Positions 57,962 through 60,450 of a stretch of 64,000 bases of DNA are shown here, in pieces (position 1 is the stretch's first letter; the number at the start of each line of letters is the position of its first letter). The position numbers and the translations under genes are program-made. The DNA comes from Chinchilla lanigera (lineage: Eukaryota; Chordata; Mammalia; Rodentia; Chinchillidae), in the NCBI RefSeq assembly GCF_000276665.1, contig NW_004955429.1:7005489-7069488 (forward strand). Direction: 5' to 3'. The notes under the pieces are model-generated. The model was not told where the DNA came from and made no database searches. It was given only the letters and a program-made list of their open reading frames with translations.

Positions 57962-59399
57962 ACATACCCCTAGGAGCTAAAAATCCTCAAGCCCAAAATT
58001 ACATATATAAAATATGGCTGCACTTTTAAATGAGAGGTCAGCAGACTTAGCATTCTACATAGTCAAATGATACCCTGGTAGATTCTTGAATAAAATTTAT
58101 TATTAGCAGAAGACTCAATGGAGGCAAAGAGAAAAACTTCTCTTTCCTCATTTACTCCTAGGGAAACAGAGCATAAATAGACATTTTCATGTATTGTACT
58201 AGCGTATTTTCCTAAAACAATTTCAGCATTTCTGTGCCTCACAATATTTATGCTCATATTAAAAGTCACACAAAGCAACCACATACCATCTGTAATCTAA
58301 AATTTAGCCAAGATATCTATTCTCCATAAAACAGGGTTGCCTTACACAATAGGGTATGCCCAGTTAATTCTAAATTTCAGTTTAACAACGAATAGTATTT
58401 GAAACACACTTAACACTAAAATATAATTATCTGAAATTCAAATTTAACTCAGCATCCTATAAATACAGCACACTGATCACATATAAAGGCTGGATGAAAT
58501 TCTATTTCCAACTTGGGGCTTTATAATAAAGGCACTATTGTCTAACAATTATTACTTACTGAGACCTAGAGTCTCTAAAGATTGCTAGGTTTTTTTCACC
58601 TACTAAAAATATATACCTTACATGTTTCAATGTTTAATTAGGAAAAACAAATAAAAACAACACATAAAAATCAATATCCTATGAAGCAAAAAGAAAATTC
58701 TGCTTTTGTTTTTCTCCACAACCTTTCCTTTCCTTCCTTTTTTAAAGGAAGACAAGGTCTCACTATGTGGTCAGGATGGCAACTCAGGATGTAGCCCAGA
58801 TTGGCCTCGAACTTCTCCTGCCTCAGCTTCCCAGGTGCTAAGATTATAGGGGGCATGCTCGACCATGCCTAGCTTCTCCCCAAACTTAACCTTTAACCCA
58901 AAGCTATTTAAAATTATAGTGTAACTTTGGAAGCATAAATCATTAACAAAAAAGAAAAATTCCAGAAATGATTCAACAGAAAATACTAGTCTTGGAAGTA
59001 ACCTTACTACATCAGCTAATTATGTAATAATCTAGAATGATCCATTAATTAATTAATTAATTAAAGGTTTAAAAATTTGTTTACACAATTACAATTGACC
59101 ATTATCAAATCAAGTATTTTAACTAAAATCCCACAATTAATACCTTGTGGAAAGGGACTAGCTGCTGACACAGTCACTCCTGGGTTTCTTCCACCACCAG
59201 GCTTCCTTCCCCTCTGACCTGAGCTGTGAGCTGAAGACTTCTTCCCTTTGCTCTCTGACCCTCTAGGTTCTGAAACATCTTTTCCACCGGAGGTGTGTGC
59301 AGAGACTTCCTGGAAATTTGCATTTGTAAATCTTGCCGTAGTGTCTTCCAAGCGCTTCAATGATCCAGATATAGAGCTGTTGCTAGTGCTTGTGTAAGT
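1010..59399 (-). CDS. MLLT10: MLLT10 (AF10), partial gene: 12 internal coding exons
   Basis: AF10 is a chromatin reader and cofactor of the H3K79 methyltransferase DOT1L. Its C-terminal octapeptide motif and leucine zipper bind DOT1L, and this same part is kept in MLL and CALM leukaemia fusions (known for the family). Seen here: twelve minus-strand exons with AG/GT borders whose phases agree at all eleven junctions, giving 723 open codons. Translations match AF10 from the Ser-rich region ([16 protein letters not shown]) through AT-hook-like GPGRPKGNK, octapeptide EQLLERQW and zipper [17 protein letters not shown] to the Gln-rich [19 protein letters not shown]. The PHD-finger N-terminus (upstream of 64000) and the last roughly 80 residues (below position 1) are not in the window. 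No frameshift or internal stop was found. The paralogue MLLT6 was considered, but the exon sequences follow AF10. The comparison with human relies on remembered sequence. Confidence 0.96.
1107..2266 (-). other. MLLT10: MLLT10 intron, 1.16 kb
   Basis: Holds one minus-oriented B1-like SINE (1241-1376). The rest is unique AT-rich sequence with no recognised element. Confidence 0.85.
1241..1376 (-). repeat. B1-like SINE
   Basis: Reverse of GGCTGGGCGTGGTGGCGC...GACCCTGTC, with the duplicated AGCCTGG..GGTTAGCCTGAACTA core. 7SL-derived. Confidence 0.9.
2267..2631 (-). CDS. MLLT10: MLLT10 exon: Ser/Pro/Gly-rich C-terminal region
   Basis: The 365-bp exon has acceptor tcttccag|CAG|GAC with two possible AG sites three bases apart, and donor GAACAG|GTGAGA. 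It encodes [20 protein letters not shown], then a Gly/Ala/Val-rich stretch ([39 protein letters not shown]), then [20 protein letters not shown]. The last split codon (AG|T) joins SASGLGLL of the next exon. Using the downstream AG (exon start 2628) gives the usual AF10 junction NQ-DLTSS. The upstream AG adds one Gln. Confidence 0.96.
2632..2719 (-). other. MLLT10: MLLT10 mini-intron, 88 bp
   Basis: Very short GT-AG intron. Pyrimidine-rich tgtctcttcttccag ends it at the tandem acceptor. Confidence 0.9.
2720..2808 (-). CDS. MLLT10: MLLT10 exon: [18 protein letters not shown]
   Basis: The 89-bp exon runs from acceptor ttattctag|CTCCGA to donor AACCAG|GTAGGT (phase 0 exit). It encodes [18 protein letters not shown] followed by [11 protein letters not shown], a short Ser/Asn/Pro linker after the zipper. 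It lies between a 354-bp and an 88-bp intron. Confidence 0.95.
2809..3162 (-). other. MLLT10: MLLT10 intron, 354 bp
   Basis: Unique sequence. No repeat or other feature seen. Confidence 0.85.
3163..3351 (-). CDS. MLLT10: MLLT10 exon: leucine zipper (DOT1L-binding region, part 2)
   Basis: The exon starts after gttcgctag|TTTTAGG, giving [22 protein letters not shown], and continues [18 protein letters not shown]. It ends ...SAQT plus G|GTGAGT. Leu, Ile and Val spaced in heptads make a coiled coil of about 36 residues, the zipper partner for DOT1L. The 3' part ([20 protein letters not shown]) is a Pro/Ser linker. A second AG six bases downstream could give a form lacking two residues. The first AG was chosen because it yields the family-typical SDILGML junction. 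Confidence 0.96.
3608..3717 (-). repeat. ID SINE (tRNA-derived), minus orientation, with TSD
   Basis: Full element with A and B box-like blocks and an A-rich tail. A perfect 14-bp target duplication TCACTTCCATTTTC lies at 3594-3607 and 3718-3731, so it is a young insertion. Confidence 0.93.
3925..4020 (+). repeat. Diverged ID SINE
   Basis: CTAGCTCAGCGGCACAGTGC, then CCCAAGGCCCTGGGTTCCAC, then a C-run and an A-rich tail. Confidence 0.75.
4879..4959 (-). repeat. ID SINE, minus orientation
   Basis: Reverse of GGGCTGGGGACATAGCTCAA...GAACTCAATTCCCCATACC. An AAGCATTTT flank on both sides suggests a target duplication. Confidence 0.88.
5105..5265 (+). repeat. MIR-like relic
   Basis: Carries the MIR-type tail ACAACCTTAATACAG..ATTCCCAATTCTACAAATGAG. 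Ancient tRNA-SINE, diverged. Confidence 0.6.
5421..5575 (-). CDS. MLLT10: MLLT10 exon: octapeptide motif (DOT1L-binding region, part 1)
   Basis: The 155-bp exon runs from tttcccccag|GTCCCC to GTGACA|GTAAGT. It encodes [20 protein letters not shown], then LPPVAASI, then the octapeptide motif EQLLERQW, then [15 protein letters not shown]. In AF10 the octapeptide motif together with the leucine zipper in the next exon forms the OM-LZ module that binds DOT1L and drives H3K79 methylation. The motif is intact here. Confidence 0.96.
6080..6190 (-). repeat. B1-like SINE
   Basis: Diverged reverse copy: GAGACAGGGTCTTTCTGTGC ... GTGCTGGAATTATAGGTGTG. Confidence 0.85.
6314..6492 (+). repeat. B1-like SINE with TSD
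   Basis: Full copy ending in an (AAT)n tail. A 14-bp duplication AAATGTCAGATCTG lies at 6300-6313 and 6493-6506. Confidence 0.92.
7062..7345 (+). repeat. Composite B1+ID SINE interrupted by a young ID
   Basis: A B1-like half (CCCAGTGTGGTGGTACAAAC...) is followed by an old ID monomer (ATGTAGCTCAGTACAAAGAC), split by the insertion at 7186-7291. Confidence 0.8.
7186..7291 (+). repeat. ID SINE with internal deletion, nested
   Basis: GGGGGCTGGGGATTTAGCTC is present, but about 19 bases between GGCAC and CAAGGTCG are missing. Long A-rich tail. The target duplication AAAGAGCTAGTA lies at 7174-7185 and 7292-7303, inside the older composite SINE. Confidence 0.9.
7495..7640 (+). repeat. Diverged B1-like SINE
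   Basis: GGTTGGAGTGGTAGTACACA ... TGCAAGACCCTGTCTCATC. Confidence 0.75.
7660..7855 (+). repeat. Composite B1+ID SINE
   Basis: CTGGGTGTGGTGGCACATGT, then an ID-like AATGTAGCTAAATGCAAAGG and GGGTTCAACCCCCAGTACC. Confidence 0.8.
8905..8977 (-). CDS. MLLT10: MLLT10 exon: [20 protein letters not shown]
   Basis: The 73-bp exon sits between tacactgcag|ATCAGG and CCCCGAG|GTGAGT. It encodes [19 protein letters not shown] followed by SLSP, with split Asp and Arg codons completed by its neighbours. The coding strand is CpG-rich relative to flanking intron (several CGC, CGA and TCG codons), which makes it stand out in the AT-rich surroundings. Confidence 0.94.
8978..10296 (-). other. MLLT10: MLLT10 intron, 1.3 kb
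   Basis: Unique sequence. No interspersed repeat recognised. Confidence 0.8.
10297..10414 (-). CDS. MLLT10: MLLT10 exon: [11 protein letters not shown]...
   Basis: The 118-bp exon runs from acceptor cttttcgtttag|GCAAAC (phase 0) to donor CAAACAG|GTAAGA (phase 1). It reads [20 protein letters not shown], then [19 protein letters not shown]. The ends match AF10 well. The middle ([11 protein letters not shown]) looks more divergent than the rest, from memory of human AF10. Confidence 0.94.
11821..11985 (+). repeat. B1-like SINE
   Basis: Near-complete: GGCTGGGCATGGTGGCGCAT ... GGAGACCCTGTGTCAAG. Confidence 0.92.
13020..13110 (+). repeat. ID SINE
   Basis: GGGGCTGGGGATTTCGCTCA ... GAGTTCGATTCCTGGTACC, then a C/A tail. 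Confidence 0.93.
13798..13880. mobile_element. Short hAT-like non-autonomous element
   Basis: 83 bp. Ends CAGGGATGGCGAACC and (reverse) CAGTGGTGGTAAATC are imperfect inverted repeats. Flanks CTGCAGTG and CTCAGTGT could be a decayed 8-bp duplication. Related to 38423-38502 and 49003-49062. Confidence 0.5.
14053..14182 (+). repeat. ID SINE with TSD
   Basis: Full element with a long A-rich tail. A 12-bp duplication TCTAACACTAGT lies at 14041-14052 and 14183-14194. Confidence 0.94.
14619..14810 (+). repeat. Two ID SINEs in tandem joined by an (AAAT)n tract
   Basis: ID units at about 14624-14695 and 14733-14808, separated by an AAAT repeat of about 30 bases (14700-14732). The pair is flanked once by AAAAGTGG (14611-14618, 14811-14818). 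Confidence 0.85.
15009..15101 (+). repeat. ID SINE with TSD
   Basis: Full element. A perfect 15-bp duplication AAGAGTTCAAATGTC lies at 14994-15008 and 15102-15116. Confidence 0.94.
15165..15281 (-). repeat. B1-like SINE, partial
   Basis: Reverse copy: GAGACAAGGTCTCCCTGTGT ... CACCACTATGCCTGGC. Confidence 0.88.
16040..16205 (+). repeat. MIR-like relic
   Basis: Core AAAACTGAGGCTCATAAAAG followed by GGAACCCAGGATTTCAGATTC, as in MIR. Confidence 0.65.
16970..17157 (-). repeat. Composite ID+B1 SINE, minus orientation
   Basis: An old ID half (GGTACTGAGGATGGAACCC) is followed by a reverse B1-like half (GAGGCAGGGTCTTACTAAGC). Confidence 0.75.
17211..17400 (+). repeat. Composite B1+ID SINE
   Basis: GATGGGTGTGGTGGCACACA, then an A-run, then GAATGAAGCTCAGTGCAAAG and CAATCCCCAGCATGGC. 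Confidence 0.82.
17410..20095. other. Repeat-poor intronic block
   Basis: About 2.7 kb without any SINE, LINE or DNA element that I recognise, in an intron otherwise carrying one every few hundred bases. Mostly AT-rich. 18600-18780 is GC-richer. No ORF of note. Confidence 0.5.
20105..20215 (-). repeat. Diverged B1-like SINE
   Basis: AAGACAGAACACCACTAAGT..CAGGCTGACCTAGAAC. Old reverse copy. Confidence 0.6.
20479..20600 (+). repeat. B1-like SINE
   Basis: CCAAGCATGATGGTGCATAC ... AAATCCTGGCTCAAAA. Confidence 0.85.
20642..20820 (-). CDS. MLLT10: MLLT10 exon: Gly/Ser/Ala linker (GIYNS...)
   Basis: The exon follows cttttcttgcag| and ends CAACTCAG|GTATGT in phase 0. It reads (G)[17 protein letters not shown], then [20 protein letters not shown], then PAVATTQ. 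This is a low-complexity, presumably disordered linker. It joins in frame either to the 33-bp microexon or directly to the 570-bp exon (both leave a single G), which supports alternative use of the small exons. It is isolated by introns of 10.2 kb and 23.5 kb. Confidence 0.95.
21277..21365 (+). repeat. ID SINE
   Basis: GGTCGGGGATGTAGCTCAGT ... GATTCCCAGTACCAG. Confidence 0.92.
21800..21960 (+). repeat. MER5-like hAT relic
   Basis: ACTGGGGGATGCTATTGGTA..TCCAATGGATAGAGTCC corresponds to the MER5-type core and resembles 53222-53452. Confidence 0.55.
22300..22400 (+). repeat. Possible L2/MIR-class relic
   Basis: ATTTATTCATTCTGCAAATA..GTGGTCTCTGCCTTCAAG matches the general form of an ancient mammalian repeat. 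Class uncertain. Confidence 0.4.
22626..22721 (+). repeat. ID SINE
   Basis: GGTCCGGGGGTATAGCTCAG ... TCAATTCCTGATACC with an A-run tail. Confidence 0.92.
22828..22919 (+). repeat. ID SINE with TSD
   Basis: Full element. A perfect 16-bp duplication AAAAAGTCTAGATTTC lies at 22812-22827 and 22920-22935. Confidence 0.95.
23456..23620 (+). repeat. Composite B1+ID SINE
   Basis: GCCAGGTGTGGTGCGCTCAC ... TAGTTCAGTGTGATGACTCT and CAATCCCCAGTACC. Confidence 0.8.
24305..24465 (-). repeat. B1-like SINE inside L1
   Basis: Reverse copy: AAGACAGGATTTCACTATGC ... AGTGCTGAGATTACAGAGG. Confidence 0.88.
24666..24751. repeat. 86-bp insert duplicated from 25482-25565
   Basis: 84 bases (24671-24754) are identical to 25482-25565. 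The insert is flanked by a 14-bp repeat TTTCTCACACCAGA (24652-24665, 24752-24765) within the L1 3' UTR. Confidence 0.8.
24846..25140 (+). mobile_element. L1 ORF2 fragment, inverted relative to the adjacent L1 3' end
   Basis: ORF2 reverse-transcriptase-domain-like stretch with AACAGCATGGTACTGGCAAA and CAATGGAACAAATCAGAAGA. Plus orientation, abutting a minus-oriented L1 3' end. Broken and non-coding. Confidence 0.8.
25482..25610 (+). repeat. Ancient repeat relic; source of the 84-bp duplication
   Basis: TTGCTACCAGGTATAAGCAA..AAGAACTTACAACTTAATC has the form of an L2/MER-class relic running past the duplicated part, so this is the native context. Confidence 0.45.
25886..26055 (+). repeat. B1-like SINE
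   Basis: CAGCTGGATGTGATAGCACA ... AACTCTGTTTCAAAATG with A-rich tail. Confidence 0.9.
26405..26590 (+). repeat. Composite B1+ID SINE
   Basis: CCAGGCATGGTGGCACAAGC ... GCAGAGATGTAGCTCAGTGC. Confidence 0.8.
26655..26782 (+). repeat. Diverged B1-like SINE
   Basis: GCTGGCCAATGTGGCAGTTG ... GGGCAACACAGAGATATCCTG. Confidence 0.65.
27008..27148 (+). repeat. B1-like SINE
   Basis: AGCTGGGCATGGTGGCACAC ... AGCAAGATCCCATCTCAAA. Confidence 0.9.
28118..28375. mobile_element. Tigger-like DNA transposon fragment
   Basis: TATCCACAGGGATATGTCCT..GACCCTGGTGGATGCCTG is the familiar Tigger/pogo-type end. The inner part is partly shared with 28740-28800. Confidence 0.55.
28385..28690 (+). repeat. Unclassified interspersed repeat
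   Basis: TTATGGACTAAAACCTCTAC ... CTAAATAAAACTTTCTGCC ... GTAACTAAGACA. Same 3' block as 32770-33120 and 61960-62335. Confidence 0.55.
28710..29375. mobile_element. Tigger-like DNA transposon fragments
   Basis: GTACAGACAGTCCTCGTTTA, repeated TACAGTA motifs, and near 29355 GGATAAGGGAGGGCTACTGT, as at Tigger termini. No transposase frame survives. Confidence 0.5.
29960..30115 (-). repeat. Composite ID+B1 SINE, diverged
   Basis: GAGGATCAAACCTTCC..TACTGAGCTACAGCCC, then GAGACAGGGTCTAGCTGAC.. and TGCTGCAATTATAGG. Confidence 0.65.
30945..31110 (+). repeat. Long polypurine (GA-rich) tract
   Basis: About 165 bases almost wholly A and G with many GGGG and GGAGG runs. On the MLLT10 sense strand it is polypyrimidine. 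Confidence 0.9.
32121..32278 (+). repeat. B1-like SINE
   Basis: GCTGGGCATGGTGGTGCACA ... AGCAAGACCCTATCTCAAAA. Confidence 0.93.
32622..32765 (-). repeat. Composite ID+B1 SINE, diverged
   Basis: GGCTGGGGATTGAAGCTAGG..CTACCTCCCTAGCCC, then GAGACAAGTTGCTAAATTGC. Confidence 0.65.
32770..33120 (+). repeat. Unclassified interspersed repeat
   Basis: Ends ATAGACTGAAACCTCCAAAA ... TTACCTCAGGTATCTATTA ... GACAGAAAGCTGACTAG. Family shared with 28385-28690 and 61960-62335. Confidence 0.6.
33491..33578 (+). repeat. ID SINE with TSD
   Basis: Somewhat diverged. AAATCTAG lies at 33483-33490 and 33579-33586. Confidence 0.88.
34745..34832 (-). repeat. Old B1-like SINE fragment
   Basis: ACATGTTGCCCAGGTTGGCC ... 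CACCATGCCCAGC. Confidence 0.65.
35314..35393 (+). repeat. ID SINE with TSD
   Basis: A perfect 17-bp duplication AAAATACTAAATGTTGC lies at 35297-35313 and 35394-35410. Confidence 0.95.
36100..36230 (+). repeat. L2-like LINE relic
   Basis: TTAGGTCAAATGTCACATTC..TTTTTCCTGACTCTGAATTCC resembles an L2 3' region. Confidence 0.45.
36425..36500 (+). repeat. B1-like SINE fragment
   Basis: GCACTTGAGAGGCTGAGGCA ... AGTGAGACCCTGTCTGG. A short related piece lies at 36255-36300. Confidence 0.75.
36516..36618 (+). repeat. ID SINE with TSD
   Basis: Full element with A-rich tail. A 16-bp duplication ACATAATATATGCTTA lies at 36500-36515 and 36619-36634. Confidence 0.95.
37021..37185 (+). repeat. B1-like SINE
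   Basis: GTGGCTGAGTATGGAGGTAG ... GCAAGACCCTGTCTCC. Confidence 0.88.
38423..38502. mobile_element. Short hAT-like element
   Basis: CAATGGCGGCTAACCTATGG at one end, reverse CAGGTCGGGGATACCTTTG at the other. Internal CACAGCAGGCTG is shared, in inverse, with 13798-13880. Confidence 0.5.
38890..38993 (+). repeat. ID SINE with TSD
   Basis: A 14-bp duplication AATAGTCATAACAA lies at 38876-38889 and 38994-39007. Confidence 0.94.
39075..39440 (+). mobile_element. L1 3' UTR fragment
   Basis: Starts CCAGACTCGCATGTGTAAAC, as in the L1 at 46600, then a purine-rich UTR. No coding part. Confidence 0.65.
39493..39541 (+). repeat. 3'-truncated ID SINE
   Basis: Perfect first 49 bases (GGGGCTGGGGATTTAGCTCA ... 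GGCAAGCACA), then unrelated sequence. The 3' half and tail are missing. Confidence 0.9.
39742..39900 (+). repeat. B1-like SINE
   Basis: TGCCTGGTGTGGTGGCATAT ... GCCAGCCTCCTGAACTAC. Confidence 0.88.
39909..39995 (+). repeat. ID SINE with TSD
   Basis: AAAAACAAGAATC lies at 39893-39905 and 39996-40008. Confidence 0.92.
40080..40240 (+). repeat. B1-like SINE
   Basis: GGCCGGGTGTGGTGGCCCAC ... AAGACCCTGTCTCAAAA with A-run. Confidence 0.93.
40316..40410 (-). repeat. ID SINE, 5'-truncated, with TSD
   Basis: Lacks the first bases of the element (stops at GAGCTAAAG). CTGTAAATAATT lies at 40304-40315 and 40411-40422. Confidence 0.92.
40629..40727 (-). repeat. ID SINE with internal deletion
   Basis: About 24 internal bases are missing between CCAGAAATCG and CCAGGCGCTG. 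Both ends present. Confidence 0.85.
41095..41270 (+). repeat. B1-like SINE
   Basis: GGCCTAGTGTGGTGGTGTAC ... TAAGGCCCTGTCTCAAAA with a long A tail. Confidence 0.92.
41588..41680 (+). repeat. ID SINE with TSD
   Basis: Flanked by AAGAATCTAGAAGTA and AAGAATCCAGAAGTA (one mismatch), at about 41573-41587 and 41681-41695. Confidence 0.93.
42663..42825 (+). repeat. B1-like SINE
   Basis: AGCCACGTGCAGTGGTACAC ... AGCAAGACCCTGTCAAAA. Confidence 0.92.
42925..43345 (+). mobile_element. L1 ORF2 fragment
   Basis: Contains ORF2-like stretches (TCAACAAAATTAACAAACC; GGGCATCTAAGCCAAACCTA..GCTAATGG). Decayed, no frame. What follows to about 43700 is not recognised. Confidence 0.65.
44289..44321 (-). CDS. MLLT10: MLLT10 microexon (33 bp)
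   Basis: Only 33 bp: acceptor cttaaaag|CTTTCTCA, donor ACAATG|GTAAGT. It encodes [10 protein letters not shown] plus split Thr and Gly codons. Both borders are phase 1, so it too is an in-frame cassette. It lies 779 bp from the 45-bp exon. The two together add 26 residues between the Ser-rich exon and the Gly/Ser exon at 20642-20820. Confidence 0.92.
44322..45100 (-). other. MLLT10: MLLT10 intron, 779 bp
   Basis: Separates the two cassette exons. Unique AT-rich sequence without recognised repeats. Confidence 0.85.
45101..45145 (-). CDS. MLLT10: MLLT10 cassette exon (45 bp)
   Basis: The exon encodes [14 protein letters not shown] between acceptor ttccaacag|AAATTT and donor ACGA|GTAAGT. With its split codons it continues the previous exon's GS with E and the next exon's FSELL. 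Both borders are phase 1 and the length is a multiple of three, so it can be skipped without changing frame. AF10 isoforms with and without this segment are known. Too short to be seen as an ORF; found by its splice sites and family match. Confidence 0.92.
45452..45590 (+). repeat. B1-like SINE, internally deleted
   Basis: GCTGGGCGCAGTGGTGCACG ... CCAAGACCCTATCTCAAAA. Confidence 0.88.
45645..45780 (-). repeat. B1-like SINE
   Basis: GTAAGGGTCTTGCCAGGTAG ... GAGTGCTGAGATTGCAGGC. Confidence 0.87.
46006..46031 (+). repeat. (GT)n microsatellite
   Basis: About 13 uninterrupted GT units. Confidence 0.97.
46140..46730 (+). mobile_element. L1 3' end
   Basis: ORF2 tail and 3' UTR landmarks: GCCCATCAACTGAGGAATGG, TACAATGGAGTATTACTCAG, GAAATAAATCAGACCCGC. 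A 17-base G run at 46204-46220 and other changes break the frame. Confidence 0.85.
47563..47705 (+). repeat. B1-like SINE, 5'-truncated
   Basis: GCACTCAGGAGGCTGAGGCA ... AGACCCTGTTTCAAAAA, then an (AAAT/AAAC)n tail. Confidence 0.85.
48311..48545 (+). repeat. Composite B1+ID SINE
   Basis: AGCCGGGCATGGTGGTGCAT ... GGGGATGCAGCTCAGTGCAA and GATCCCTAGTACC. Confidence 0.88.
48762..48905 (-). repeat. B1-like SINE
   Basis: TTTGAGACAGGGTCTCACTA ... CACCATGCCTGGC. Confidence 0.92.
49003..49062. mobile_element. Short hAT-like element, deleted
   Basis: CAGTGATGCAAATCTTTTAG ... TTTGCCACCACTG. A shortened relative of 13798-13880, with the shared TCAATGATACAAACAG-type core. Confidence 0.45.
49355..49428 (+). 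repeat. Old B1-like SINE fragment
   Basis: CCAAGTGTGGTGACATTAGC ... AAATTCAAGCC. Interrupted by the following ID. Confidence 0.7.
49429..49513 (+). repeat. ID SINE of a different subfamily, with TSD
   Basis: Has GTGGTAGAGTACTTGCC and GGTTCCATCCCCAGCACC, closer to canonical ID than the other copies. AAAAATTCAAGCC lies at 49416-49428 and 49514-49526. Confidence 0.88.
49540..50470 (+). mobile_element. L1 3' end, split by a SINE
   Basis: GGCCATTCAAGAAATGCAAA, ATATACAATGGAGTACTACTC and a purine-rich UTR to GTGAACATGCATT. Interrupted by the B1 at 50036-50174. Confidence 0.85.
50036..50174 (-). repeat. B1-like SINE inside L1, with TSD
   Basis: A 16-bp duplication CAGGGACACAAATTTA lies at 50020-50035 and 50175-50190. 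Confidence 0.94.
50478..50600 (+). repeat. B1-like SINE, internally deleted
   Basis: GCCGGGAGTGGTGAAGCATG ... GTGAGACCTTGTCTCAAC. Confidence 0.85.
50630..50800 (+). repeat. Composite B1+ID SINE, diverged
   Basis: CAACCCAGGTGTGACGAAAG ... GAGGATATAGGTCAATGTAA and CAATCCCTAGTCCCACC. Confidence 0.7.
50885..50990 (-). repeat. Old B1-like SINE fragment
   Basis: CCAGGCCTCACTACATAGCT ... TCAGCCTCCCAAGTGCTC. Confidence 0.75.
52728..52990 (+). repeat. B1-like SINE split by an ID insertion
   Basis: Halves 52728-52765 and 52873-52990 make one B1 (CCAGGCATGGTGGTGCACGC ... GAGACCACGTCTTTC). Confidence 0.92.
52766..52857 (+). repeat. ID SINE nested in B1, with TSD
   Basis: A perfect 15-bp duplication CAATCCTAGCACTCA of B1 sequence lies at 52751-52765 and 52858-52872. 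Confidence 0.96.
53222..53452 (+). mobile_element. MER5-like hAT relic
   Basis: Begins CAGTGGTTCTCAATCAGAGG, ends near ..CTGCTCTAGAACCAC. Inner GGTATCTAATGGGTAAGGGC matches the MER5 pattern. Confidence 0.7.
53560..53720 (-). repeat. MIR-like relic
   Basis: CTATGTGATCCTGGGCAACT..CTTATCTCTCAAAGC..ATAAAATACAGG, the MIR core with decay. Confidence 0.65.
54687..54777 (-). repeat. ID SINE, minus orientation
   Basis: TTTTTTGGACACGGAATCAA ... TGCCAGGCAAGTGCTGTGCC ... CTAGCCC. Confidence 0.87.
54960..55529 (-). CDS. MLLT10: MLLT10 large exon: Ser-rich, basic/AT-hook region
   Basis: The 570-bp exon starts in phase 1 (acceptor ttaactacag|GCAGTT) and ends in phase 1 (GGTTCAG|GTAGGG). It encodes about 190 residues. 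An N-terminal Ser-rich part ([19 protein letters not shown]) and an acidic/Thr patch ([15 protein letters not shown]) lead into a lysine-rich cluster with an AT-hook-like GPGRPKGNK core. A long Ser/Ala linker ([15 protein letters not shown]) ends at [14 protein letters not shown]. The basic cluster is the likely bipartite nuclear localisation and DNA-contact region. This is the exon with the clearest family match and the longest open frame in the window. Confidence 0.97.
56535..56708 (-). repeat. B1-like SINE
   Basis: (TTTTG)n tail, then CCAGACAGGGTCTCGCTATG ... GCTACCACACCCAGCC. Confidence 0.92.
57285..57395 (-). repeat. B1-like SINE, partial
   Basis: GAGACAGAGTCTCAGTATGT ... TGCTGGGACTACAGGTGTG. 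Confidence 0.88.
57927..57964 (+). repeat. (CA)n microsatellite
   Basis: About 18 CA units with one AA interruption. Confidence 0.96.
58750..58875 (-). repeat. B1-like SINE
   Basis: GACAAGGTCTCACTATGTGG ... GACCATGCCTAGC. Confidence 0.87.
59144..59399 (-). CDS. MLLT10: MLLT10 exon: Ser/Thr-rich segment (first exon in window)
   Basis: Reads in frame as [20 protein letters not shown] and ends ...SAASPFPQ plus one base of the next Gly codon. It contains a basic RGRKPGGGR stretch that could bind AT-rich DNA or act in nuclear import. The donor is CAAG|GTATTA, a weak but usable GT site. The 5' border at 59399 follows an AG (gctag|ACTTAC) and gives phase 0. A second AG 11 bases into the exon is an alternative, so the 5' edge is less certain than the others. 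The upstream side is intron, and no earlier exon was recognised to 64000. Confidence 0.88.
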
Positions 59400-59599
59400 C
59401 TAGCATTTTGATTCAAACGAGGATTTAAAGGGGGGAAAAAAACTGATTATGTTTGGCCACAGAAAGTAATGAATTGCACATTCTTAATAATTACTGAACT
59501 CGTAAATAAACTTTCACTTTTACAAATAAATCATTCTATTAAAGAAAATCATGTAAAAATAGTTATTTTAACTCTCCTACAACTACCTTTTTTCTCTTT

Positions 59600-59673
59600 T
59601 GTAGTCCTAGGGTCCAACCCAGAGCTTCCTGCATGCTAAGCATGTGTTCTACCACTGAGCTACATACATCCCT
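59600..59673 (-). repeat. Old ID SINE, minus orientation
   Basis: TAGTCCTAGGGTCCAACCCA ... GTTCTACCACTGAGCTACAT. Confidence 0.75.
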
Positions 59674-60309
59674 ACTCCTACTACTACTTTTTCAAAGGCA
59701 GTATAACTAATTTACAGTATGGCTGGTTGGAGGTTCAGAAGGTAATAAAATATCTATTAGTCAAATGCAATAAGTGAACCACAGTAACTCTGAAGGTACT
59801 CATTTCTCAAGCAAAATCATTTTCAACAAGAACATACTACTTCCTAGACACAAAATTATGATAAACTTTAGTGTTCAAAACAGGAAGACAGAAATTTAGA
59901 GAAATCTTAGGGTGCTACAAGTCTACTGACAAACCATATCCATTAGATTACAAGGCCCTTGCATAGGGGCAAGATTTTCTAAAGAATTCAAGTGGAAACT
60001 CCTTCTCAAAAAAAAGCGATTTAAAGTCTTTGAAAGACAAATCACTTCTTCCAAGTATTAGCTGGAAGAAAGGTTACACATGGCAGTCAAGATGTTTATT
60101 ACTACCCCTAAAGTTGATTCACAATCACCCCTGTTGATTGAGATATGCCAGAGGAAAAAAGCAAGATGAAGACCTATTTAAAAAGCTAGTTTCTAGTTTT
60201 TAGTAATCATTTTAAATGCAAGATCTAGCTAAATAATAGCAAATAAAAAGAGTATGAAAGTGTCTCACAAGAGGTATAAATTAATCAACATGCCTACAAA
60301 TATAAGGCT

Positions 60310-60450
60310 TATAAGGTCCACAGGGGCAAAGACTTGATACTGCTGTTCAAGTTACTCCAGTATCTGGGATAACTACAGCATTTAGGTTCATTGAGTGCCT
60401 TGAACACAACTGGCATTAAGTTTGTTGAATAAATATTTTTGTAATGCATC
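60310..60450 (+). repeat. MIR/L2-class relic
   Basis: CAACTGGCATTAAGTTTGTT..GAATAAATATTTTTG matches the common 3' end of old mammalian repeats. Confidence 0.5.

Larger units (their letters stand above)
55530..59143 (-). other. MLLT10: MLLT10 intron, 3.6 kb
   Basis: Holds B1-like SINEs at 56535-56708, 57285-57395 and 58750-58875 and a CA repeat. The rest is unique, including a GC-richer pyrimidine stretch at 56880-57080. Confidence 0.85.
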